DNA of 64,000 nucleotides, from assembly GCF_006171285.1 (NCBI RefSeq), contig NZ_CP040888.1, forward strand, positions 62,001 to 126,000, in the 5' to 3' direction. The position numbers and the translations under genes were made by a program. This document shows, piece after piece, positions 57,421-64,000 of the stretch (the stretch's first letter is position 1; the number at the start of each line of letters is the position of its first letter). The notes under the pieces were generated by a model that worked only from the letters and a program-made list of their open reading frames with translations, searched no databases and was not told the origin of the DNA. The DNA comes from Leclercia adecarboxylata. Lineage in GTDB: Bacteria; Pseudomonadota; Gammaproteobacteria; Enterobacterales; Enterobacteriaceae.

Positions 57421-59173
57421 AACGCAGATAACGTGGATGGCCGAAAATGTGCTGTCATGGGAGACGGTCAGCGGACACATCACTCAGCGGGATCTGAACC
57501 GATATTATTTACTTGACGTTTATCTTCAGGCTCATTTTTCAGATTATGTGTTGCTCCCCGGATGGTTTAGTGAACATTCACATCTTGCCCGCCCTGAAAA
57601 ACGCGATTTTATTGCCTCTCTGAAACGATTTCTTCTGTCTTACCGTCCCGCCGGAAGGTTAACCATTTTCCGTTATCTCAATATGTTTTTTATATGGCAG
57701 TCAGTCAATCAGTATGACTATGGCACGGCTGAAGGCGTTGAAATGTATATTAAACATCTCATGAACGATATTCGTCGGCGAAAAATTTCAGTCAGGATGG
57801 CAAGACACTACTTGTCCGTGGTCAACCGGTTTTTGCTTACGGGCGGGCAGATTCAGAGGCGGTATGAATATGAATTCTTACCGAAAGGAACGTATCAGCA
57901 GCAGGGAAGGGATAGCTATACCAGGAATGAACTTTCCGAGATCCTGAGGCAGTTGTCATCCATGAATGAGTTCCTTGCGGGATGTATCCGGGAGCATATC
58001 GCTAAATCGGAAAAAGGGGTGCGGCATTTCTCACCGTCTTTGCTGGCACCTGTTTATGAAGCGTATTTCCGGTATCCGGGAGAGAACGGGGTCAGCAGGG
58101 CAGAGATCATCATCAGGGACGTTCTGGAAAATTACTTTCTTACTTCTTTTTTTCTGTTCTGTTACCACACATGGGGAAACACCTCTCAGGTTCTGGGTCT
58201 GACGCGGGATGATATACATCTGGATGAAAAGGGTATCAGCACTGATTATGTTTATAAGGGGAGAGCGAATAAGTATATACGTCTGACGATAGGTAAATCG
58301 GAGTATGTGACCAAACGTGCGGGCTATTACTGGTTTCTGTCTTTTATCAGGCTCAGGGACGACATCGTTAACTATCTGGTTTCCGCAGATAACTTCCCTC
58401 CGGTACAGGCGCTGTTTCTGAGTGAGCCGCAGGTGAAATTCCGTAAGCTTTATTCTCTTAATCCCAGTCATCTGACTAAATTTTCTAACTCTGAGGGGGC
58501 GTGGGCCACGATGCGGCAGCTTAATCCCTCGCTTCCATCAATTACCGTTTCTGGCTTGCGCAAAACGTCTGAGCAGTATACGGACAGAACATTAAAGAAT
58601 GGTCTGATTACGGCGGAAAAAGCACAGCATAACTGGGGCACTTACAGGCGGAATTATGCTGCAGGTAACCCACAGGGGGCGAAGGAAAACTTCAGTGCTG
58701 CACTTGATACGCTTATGAATCAGGGGATTGCGACACGTGCGTTATCCGAGCGGGTAAAAGTTGCTGATGAGCTGGGGATCGATCTGCGTGGAAGCGATGA
58801 GGGTGTGGATCTTTTATTGAATGGCCTGGGATGTCGATCGCAGGAGCCGCCTACAGATATTGAATTGCGCTTTATAAAAAAGCAAAAACGATTTGGCCGG
58901 ACACCAAAGGCTTGTGCGGATTTTTCTCATTGTGTCGAATGTTCAAAAAGTTGCGTTGTGGAAACGCTGGAGTCTGTATGGCTCCTGCTGTCATTCAGGC
59001 ATGCTATCGAGTATGGAAAACCGTTGTACATCGGTTCGGTCAATGCTGTGGAGCGTTATGAAACGTTACTCCTGAAGATTGATTTACGGCTTGGGCTGGT
59101 AGATGAGGCGACCCTGAAAAAAGCGCGCGTTAAACTTCAGCGAGAAGGTGTGGCTCCGGTATGGCAGATTTGA
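57407..59173 (+). CDS. Degenerate tyrosine-recombinase-like protein 2
   Basis: From ATG 57407 (588 residues) this protein keeps the recombinase fold, but the catalytic first arginine is replaced (GNTSQVLGL in place of GxRxSE) and the HxxR box is SGLRKTSEQ, with no His. A Cys cluster near the end (ACADFSHCVECSKSC) suggests a zinc site. It may be a structural or DNA-recognition partner. It overlaps gene 1 by 14 bp and gene 3 by 13 bp. It could correspond to GmtX of Gamma-Mobile-Trio elements or TnpB-like proteins, but that assignment is tentative. Confidence 0.75.
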   Translation: MSRSETQITWMAENVLSWETVSGHITQRDLNRYYLLDVYLQAHFSDYVLLPGWFSEHSHLARPEKRDFIASLKRFLLSYRPAGRLTIFRYLNMFFIWQSVNQYDYGTAEGVEMYIKHLMNDIRRRKISVRMARHYLSVVNRFLLTGGQIQRRYEYEFLPKGTYQQQGRDSYTRNELSEILRQLSSMNEFLAGCIREHIAKSEKGVRHFSPSLLAPVYEAYFRYPGENGVSRAEIIIRDVLENYFLTSFFLFCYHTWGNTSQVLGLTRDDIHLDEKGISTDYVYKGRANKYIRLTIGKSEYVTKRAGYYWFLSFIRLRDDIVNYLVSADNFPPVQALFLSEPQVKFRKLYSLNPSHLTKFSNSEGAWATMRQLNPSLPSITVSGLRKTSEQYTDRTLKNGLITAEKAQHNWGTYRRNYAAGNPQGAKENFSAALDTLMNQGIATRALSERVKVADELGIDLRGSDEGVDLLLNGLGCRSQEPPTDIELRFIKKQKRFGRTPKACADFSHCVECSKSCVVETLESVWLLLSFRHAIEYGKPLYIGSVNAVERYETLLLKIDLRLGLVDEATLKKARVKLQREGVAPVWQI

Positions 59174-61278
59174 AGAAAAAAGAGGTAAGCCGTAGTCGAA
59201 TGGCGGAGTTTCCTGCCGGAACGCCGCTTCGTTCAGGGGATGAGTTTCCGACTGAGGATATCATCTGTGAGGCACTAGAAAACAAAAGCTTTGAACGTCT
59301 GAATAACTGCCTGGTTATCGCCAGCTCAGATGAACATGATATGCGTTTTATCAATGAGGAGACGCTGAATATTTATTTCAGGGATGATGTCTGGACCAAT
59401 CGCTATGTCAGAACCCATATTGGTGAAACGTTAAGAACCGTTAATTTTTCAGGCATACGGGATCCTGAACTGCGTCTTGAAGCCAAAATCATCTCAGCCA
59501 GCCTGCTCTGGATTGTCGGCAGGACCGCGAAGACGCAGTCACTGATCCGGAAATGTGCAAACATTGTGGCGGGAGCCCGTATTATTGAGTCTATGGGGTA
59601 TCGCAGTCTGTTTCAGCTTCGTTTTCCGCTTGTCCGGAATGCTTTCATTGTAAAGATGAAGGAGGAGGATGAGCACGGCAGGAAGCGTTCTGAAAGAACA
59701 TTACGTAATTACTTTATGGACCTGGCGGATATCTCGCTGACAGGTCATACCCGTCTTCGAAAATACGGTTACTTTCCTGATATTAGCTTCGACAGTTACA
59801 ACAGTGTGGATGATTCAAACCAGACATATTGTATGCCTTTCAGTCTTATGATGTCTGTCTGGGAAGGGCTGATTACTGAACTGGATGCTGAAATCAGTGA
59901 TTTCGATTTTGACGGGTTTTCCCGGCTGTGCGCTATCATAAACGGTTTTTATGATTCGCCTTACTATACGTCGATGCTGGAAGCCCGTAAAAGAGGGACA
60001 GCAAAAAGCATACCGGATTACCGGGCCGCGTATTACTACAATATTGTTGCCGGGGAAATTCGGGCGCTTTTCGCGACACTTGGCCCCGGGATGCAGGGCT
60101 GGTTCTCGGTACATAAAAATAAGCGCTGGAGATCTGATTTTATTGGCGTTGATCACATAAAGCTGAACACCTGGCATTTTGAGCTGACGTTAAAAGTCAT
60201 GAATGTGATACAGGCCATGTCGGGGATGAGACACAGCGAAGTGCTTGGCGTGATGCACGGTTCACTGATTTATGATGGTGATATCCTGGGACTTCGTTCG
60301 GTGTTGCATAAGTTCGCCCCGGAAGGTGGAAGTCACGAAGACTGGGTTGTTTGTCGCTATGTGGAAAAGCCTTTTCAGCATTTACGCAGAATTAATCAAA
60401 TCATGACAGGCCTGGACGGGAAGACGCTGGACAATGTTCCATTGTCTTTAAATATCAGGTCGTGGTTCTCGGAGCAAAAACTCTCTTTTATGGGGACGCA
60501 GCGCCAGACTGAGTGGGCAAAGAAATTTGTGAAAAGACACCATCTGTTCATCCGACGTGACCATATTGATGAGTTCAGGCTTTTAAATCCAAACATACGT
60601 GATGATGAACGCGTTGCGATGGAGATTCGGGAGGGGGCTTTCTGGCCATTGCGAACCCATCAGTTTCGCCGTTCACTTGCTGTACACCTCAGGCGTCTTG
60701 ATCTGATTTCTACTAATGATCTTATCCGGCAGTTTAAGCACTTAATCAGAGGCATGACGGAGTGGTATATGTCCGGTGCACTCAACGCTTCGCATTTTAG
60801 CCGGGCGATCCCTCAGGCATTCGCTGCCGAGATTGAAAGGGTTGATACCGAACTCTCAGCTTCCAGGGCTGTTTCTTATCAGCATGAAGGCCTGCTTTAT
60901 GGCGAAGGCGGGAAGTTACTGATGTCCCAGAGAGGTGGGCACTTACATCAGATGACGTTTCCTACACTGAAAAAAGCGATGAGCATGGCTAAACGAGGCG
61001 GGCAAAAACTGGTATCTCTTGGAAACGGTTTTTATTGCATGAATGGCCATGACTGCGAGTTTAAGGCGGTTGTTCAGTCAGCGTCCTGCAATCCGGGATG
61101 TGAGAACATGCTGGCCGGAGCTGATTCTGTTCCCGTGTGGAAACGCAGGATGGCTCATTATGACAACCTTCTGGAGATTGCCGTGCGAAATAATGCTCCT
61201 CAGGCTGACAGGGATTTTCTGATGCTTGAGAGAGATTTTTATGCAGATGCTGTCCGCTTTTTTGAAAAGGATGAATAG
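59161..61278 (+). CDS. Large tyrosine recombinase 3
   Basis: A 705-residue protein with full catalytic residues: R357 (SGMRHSEVL), H500 and R503 (THQFRRSLAVH), H527 (FKHLIRG) and Y536 (TEWYMSG). An N-terminal domain of over 300 residues precedes, and a Cys-rich tail follows (YCMNGHDCEF ... SCNPGCENM). It resembles VPA1269-type integrases, as in GmtZ of Gamma-Mobile-Trio elements. It overlaps gene 2 by 13 bp, so the three should be made in fixed ratio. Confidence 0.85.
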   Translation: MADLKKKEVSRSRMAEFPAGTPLRSGDEFPTEDIICEALENKSFERLNNCLVIASSDEHDMRFINEETLNIYFRDDVWTNRYVRTHIGETLRTVNFSGIRDPELRLEAKIISASLLWIVGRTAKTQSLIRKCANIVAGARIIESMGYRSLFQLRFPLVRNAFIVKMKEEDEHGRKRSERTLRNYFMDLADISLTGHTRLRKYGYFPDISFDSYNSVDDSNQTYCMPFSLMMSVWEGLITELDAEISDFDFDGFSRLCAIINGFYDSPYYTSMLEARKRGTAKSIPDYRAAYYYNIVAGEIRALFATLGPGMQGWFSVHKNKRWRSDFIGVDHIKLNTWHFELTLKVMNVIQAMSGMRHSEVLGVMHGSLIYDGDILGLRSVLHKFAPEGGSHEDWVVCRYVEKPFQHLRRINQIMTGLDGKTLDNVPLSLNIRSWFSEQKLSFMGTQRQTEWAKKFVKRHHLFIRRDHIDEFRLLNPNIRDDERVAMEIREGAFWPLRTHQFRRSLAVHLRRLDLISTNDLIRQFKHLIRGMTEWYMSGALNASHFSRAIPQAFAAEIERVDTELSASRAVSYQHEGLLYGEGGKLLMSQRGGHLHQMTFPTLKKAMSMAKRGGQKLVSLGNGFYCMNGHDCEFKAVVQSASCNPGCENMLAGADSVPVWKRRMAHYDNLLEIAVRNNAPQADRDFLMLERDFYADAVRFFEKDE

Positions 61279-61281
61279 AGC

Positions 61282-61710
61282 ATGACGAACGAACAGTCGG
61301 GGGTTAAAAAAACACAGGCAAGAGCAGAGCAGGCCCTGAGGGAACTGATGTTATCAGGGGAGCGTATCAGCCAGTATGCTGTGGAAAAACGAGCGGGGCT
61401 GGCAAACGGCACCCTGAATTATAACTGTCCTGAGTACAGGCAGGTCAGGGAGGCTATCCGCAGTCTGAAAAAAACGTGCCAGGGCACCGCGCCGGTTGAT
61501 GAGCAGGGCATTGAGCAGCAGATCAAGCTGAAAGAAAAGTATCGCCGTCAGAGAAATGAGCTGAGGGAAGAAATCAAAAAGATGATGGCTGAAAATGTAG
61601 AGCTGTTACATAACCTTATACTTTTACAGCAGTATGTCAGGGAGCTTGAACGCAACACCGGGAGGGAGAAAGGGGACGTCATTCCGTTCTCGGGTGGTGT
61701 CAGGGACTGA
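61282..61710 (+). CDS. Small coiled-coil partner of the recombinases
   Basis: A 142-residue protein with an N-terminal helix-turn-helix-like part (ISQYAVEKRAGLANGTLNYN, about 28-50) and a long coiled coil (about 85-130; KYRRQRNELREEIKKMMAEN). It starts 3 bp after recombinase 3. Its size and form recall TnpC of Tn554, which sets recombination orientation; that link is by analogy. The IS3-family element begins 25 bp after its stop. Confidence 0.75.
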   Translation: MTNEQSGVKKTQARAEQALRELMLSGERISQYAVEKRAGLANGTLNYNCPEYRQVREAIRSLKKTCQGTAPVDEQGIEQQIKLKEKYRRQRNELREEIKKMMAENVELLHNLILLQQYVRELERNTGREKGDVIPFSGGVRD

Positions 61711-61800
61711 GGCTATACTGAACGGAAGGACGCGAGGTGAATCGCCACGCGTTTAACAGACACCTCAGAGTCATTTAAGATGACTTAAAGAGAGGTGCCC

Positions 61801-62079
61801 ATGAGCGGTAAGCGTTATCCTGAAGAGTTTAAAACTGAAGCAGTCAAACAGGTTGTTGATCGCGGTTATTCTGTTGCCAGCGTTGCAACACGTCTCGATA
61901 TCACCACCCACAGCCTTTATGCCTGGATAAAGAAGTACGGTCCGGATTCTTCCACTAATAAAGAACAGTCAGATGCTCAGGCCGAGATCCGCCGTCTCCA
62001 GAAAGAGCTGAAACGGGTTACCGACGAACGGGACATATTAAAAAAAGCCGCGGCGTACTTCGCAAAGCTGTCCGACTGA
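61801..62079 (+). CDS. IS3-family OrfA
   Basis: A 92-residue protein with a helix-turn-helix (SVASVATRLDITTHSLYAW) and a leucine zipper (AEIRRLQKELKRVTDERDIL). It binds the IS ends and is joined to OrfB by a -1 frameshift. The start at 61801 has GAGAGG before it. Confidence 0.9.
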   Translation: MSGKRYPEEFKTEAVKQVVDRGYSVASVATRLDITTHSLYAWIKKYGPDSSTNKEQSDAQAEIRRLQKELKRVTDERDILKKAAAYFAKLSD

Positions 62080-62135
62080 GGTACGCCTTTATCCGTGACA
62101 ACTCCTGTTGCTGGCCTGTTCGCCTGCTCTGTCGG

Positions 62136-62948
62136 GTGCTGGATGTTCATCCCAGTGGTTTTTACGCCTGGCTTCAGCAGCCGCATTCACAACGCCATCA
62201 GGCAGACCTGAGACTGACAGGACAGATTAAACAGTTCTGGCTGGAATCGGGATGCGTCTATGGTTATCGCAAAATCCATCTGGATCTGCGTGACAGCGGG
62301 CAACAGTGCGGAGTAAACAGAGTCTGGAGACTGATGAAACGTGTCGGAATAAAGGCTCAGGTCGGATACCGAAGCCCGCGGGCACGTAAAGGCGAGGCCA
62401 GTATCGTGTCACCCAACAGGCTCCAGCGACAGTTCAATCCGGATGCTCCTGATGAGCGTTGGGTAACGGACATAACCTACATCAGGACCCACGAAGGCTG
62501 GCTGTATCTTGCCGTTGTTGTTGATCTGTTCTCACGCAAAATTATCGGCTGGTCCATGCAATCCCGGATGACAAAGGACATTGTCCTGAACGCACTGCTG
62601 ATGGCTGTATGGCGGCGTAATCCCGAAAAACAGGTGCTGGTTCATTCGGATCAGGGCAGTCAGTACACAAGCCATGAGTGGCAGTCGTTCCTGAAATCAC
62701 ACGGCCTGGAGGGTAGCATGAGCCGTCGCGGTAACTGCCATGATAATGCGGTTGCAGAAAGTTTTTTCCAGTTGTTGAAACGTGAACGGATAAAGAAAAA
62801 GATCTACGGAACGCGGGAAGAAGCCCGCAGTGATATTTTTGATTACTTCGAAATGTTTTATAACAGTAAGCGTCGGCATGGTTCTAGCGAACAGATGTCA
62901 CCGACAGAATATGAAAACCAGTATTATCAACGGCTCGGAAGTGTCTAG
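62136..62948 (+). CDS. IS3-family OrfB (DDE transposase)
   Basis: A 270-residue part with the DDE triad: D of WVTDITYIRT, D of VHSDQGSQYT and E of NAVAESFFQLL. The frame continues upstream to about 62075 as part of the OrfAB fusion. It looks intact, so the element could still be active. Confidence 0.9.
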   Translation: MLDVHPSGFYAWLQQPHSQRHQADLRLTGQIKQFWLESGCVYGYRKIHLDLRDSGQQCGVNRVWRLMKRVGIKAQVGYRSPRARKGEASIVSPNRLQRQFNPDAPDERWVTDITYIRTHEGWLYLAVVVDLFSRKIIGWSMQSRMTKDIVLNALLMAVWRRNPEKQVLVHSDQGSQYTSHEWQSFLKSHGLEGSMSRRGNCHDNAVAESFFQLLKRERIKKKIYGTREEARSDIFDYFEMFYNSKRRHGSSEQMSPTEYENQYYQRLGSV

Positions 62949-62968
62949 ATTATCCGTGGCGATTCACC

Positions 62969-63025
62969 CTGGCCAACCTGTTTCGGGTGGACCAAATGAT
63001 ACGTCAGTGGGAGAGATCTCAGTAA
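62969..63025 (+). pseudogene. IS5 transposase C-terminal fragment
   Basis: Eighteen codons (CTG GCC AAC CTG ... ending at TAA 63023) remain of the IS5 transposase. It cannot be expressed as an enzyme. Confidence 0.8.
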
Positions 63026-63172
63026 AAACCGGAAATAACGCCAGAAATGGTGGAAAAAATAGCCTAAATAGGCTGATTCGATGTGTTTGCGGGAAAAAAA
63101 TCGGCCCAGATCCGCGAAATTTTAATCAGCGAGTCAGCTTGGGAAGAAATGACCTGCTTATTCGCACCTTCC
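62969..63172 (+). mobile_element. 3' remnant of an IS5-family element
   Basis: The sequence right after the IS3-family end matches the last codons of an IS5 transposase (LANLFR-DQMIRQWERS, stop at 63023-63025), then the IS5 3' non-coding part and its terminal repeat TTCGCACCTTCC, which ends at 63172. The flank TTAG fits the CTAR-type target of IS5. The 5' part of the element is missing from this window. The left break is exactly at the IS3-family end. Confidence 0.85.
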
Positions 63173-63295
63173 TTAGTTAAGAAACATCCTAATCGTCCTT
63201 TCGCCGATCGCGAGATCTGTTATGGCAGCTAAACTCGATTGATACCCCAATCCGCCGGGCAGCATTTCCTTTCCGCACGCAAGAAGGAGAAGATC
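63173..63295 (+). promoter_or_regulatory. Leader of the alcohol dehydrogenase gene
   Basis: 123 bp between the IS5 remnant and the dehydrogenase. AGAAGGAGAAGATC gives a strong ribosome site. An IS5 end lies upstream, so an outward promoter could drive the gene, but I cannot point to one. Confidence 0.4.
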
Positions 63296-64000
63296 ATGAA
63301 AGCAGTAATTTACAACGGTCCTTATGATGTAAAAGTAAAAGACGTACCGGATGCGAAAATTGTCCGCCCCACGGATGTACTCGTCCGCATCACCACCACC
63401 AACATTTGTGGGTCGGACTTGCACATGTATGAGGGCCGGACCAGCTTTGAACAGGGACGGATTCTGGGTCACGAAAACCTGGGTGAAGTGGTCGAAATTG
63501 GCTCAGGCGTTGAACGTATTAAGGTGGGCGACTATGTTTGTCTGCCGTTTAACGTGGGATGTGGTTTTTGCGAAAACTGTGAAAAAGGTCTGACCGGCTT
63601 TTGTCTCACTACCAATCCGGGTTCGGCAGGCGCAGCTTATGGTTTTGCTGAAATGGGTCCCTGGGAGGGGGGGCAGGCGGAACTGCTTCGGGTGCCATTT
63701 GCCGACTTTAACTGCCTTGTTCTTCCCCCTGATGCGGCAGAAAAAGAAGATGATTATGTGATGCTCTCTGACATTTTTCCTACCGGCTGGCATGCAACAG
63801 AACTTGCCGGATTGAAGCCTGGTGAAAGCGTGGCCATTTATGGCGCGGGGCCGGTCGGTTTGATGGCAGCTCATTCGGCGATCATTAAAGGTGCTTCACA
63901 GGTGTTTGTGGTTGATACGCACACAGACCGGTTGGCTCTGGCTGAAAAAATGGGGGCGACGGGCATCAATGCTACTGGCGATGAAGCTGTACAAAAAATT
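63296..64000 (+). CDS. Zinc-dependent alcohol/formaldehyde dehydrogenase, 5' part
   Basis: The first 235 codons of a zinc medium-chain dehydrogenase; it runs off the window. Catalytic zinc ligands C38 (ICGSDLH), H59 and E60 (GHEN) are seen. The structural zinc motif (GCGFCENCEKGLTGFC, about 97-112) is present. The nucleotide-binding turn GAGPVG lies at about 182-187. The family oxidises alcohols or aldehydes, often formaldehyde, with NAD(P). The substrate cannot be told. Its G+C-rich, chromosome-like sequence next to IS scars suggests cargo brought by recombination. Confidence 0.85.
   Translation, partial: MKAVIYNGPYDVKVKDVPDAKIVRPTDVLVRITTTNICGSDLHMYEGRTSFEQGRILGHENLGEVVEIGSGVERIKVGDYVCLPFNVGCGFCENCEKGLTGFCLTTNPGSAGAAYGFAEMGPWEGGQAELLRVPFADFNCLVLPPDAAEKEDDYVMLSDIFPTGWHATELAGLKPGESVAIYGAGPVGLMAAHSAIIKGASQVFVVDTHTDRLALAEKMGATGINATGDEAVQKI

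Larger units (their letters stand above)
61736..62968 (+). mobile_element. IS3-family element (ISEhe3/IS1400-like)
   Basis: Inverted ends GGTGAATCGCCACG (61736) and CGTGGCGATTCACC (ends 62968) bound OrfA and OrfB read by a frameshift. The length is about 1233 bp. I find no direct repeat at its edges: left flank GACGCGA, right flank CTGGCCA, which differ. This suggests that the element took part in a deletion or rearrangement after it came in. The assignment to ISEhe3/IS1400-like is from memory of protein sequences. Confidence 0.85.

Overview
The window is most likely part of a large H-type (IncHI-like) conjugative plasmid of an enterobacterium. Four things support this. An F/H-type transfer cluster runs in the order trhA-L-E-K-(153 aa)-B-(TrbI-like)-(DsbC-like)-V-C on the minus strand. 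Two separate RepHI-family initiators each have their own iterons. Three large secreted Ig-like-domain proteins are present, a class known from IncHI plasmids. The insertion sequences (IS2-like, IS1, an IS3-family element and an IS5 remnant) are typical of Enterobacterales. The exact incompatibility subgroup cannot be set from sequence reading alone.

Layout: 1-4625 is a non-coding, higher-order tandem repeat (about 249-bp units) split by an IS2-like element. 5050-14661 is the mating-pore operon on the minus strand, ending in a terminator after trhC. 14662-17100 is the first replicon (RepHIA-like gene with about 20-bp iterons on both sides). 17162-26158 carries two orphan ParB-like proteins, a Dam-type methylase, a DUF4942-style methyltransferase and small membrane proteins. 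26531-35681 is the second replicon (RepHI2-like), with two sets of five iterons at 21-bp spacing upstream and about 13 inverted iteron pairs at about 81-bp period downstream. It is bracketed by two Ig-like protein genes. 36146-53678 is a backbone stretch of mostly small unknown genes with three more methyltransferase-like genes, a third Ig-like gene, a lone HigB-like toxin and a gene split by IS1. 53844-64000 is accessory DNA: a DndC/PAPS-reductase-like gene whose 3' end is lost, an Ntn-hydrolase-like gene, a four-gene tyrosine-recombinase operon resembling the Gamma-Mobile-Trio class, an IS3-family element beside the 3' end of an IS5 element, and the start of a zinc alcohol dehydrogenase that runs off the window.

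How it works together: the Trh proteins build the H-pilus channel (pilin TrhA, core TrhK/B/V, inner-membrane TrhL/E, ATPase TrhC), helped by a disulfide-bond protein. The two Rep proteins and their iterons set copy number. GATC clusters near both origins plus a plasmid-encoded Dam suggest methylation-linked control. A 13-bp palindrome, AAAAGTWACTTTT, occurs about eleven times between 9.5 and 51.3 kb and nowhere in the flanking foreign-looking DNA. It is a candidate plasmid-wide operator or centromere-like site, possibly for one of the ParB-like proteins. This is the most promising undescribed system, followed by the 249-bp higher-order repeat and the recombinase quartet.
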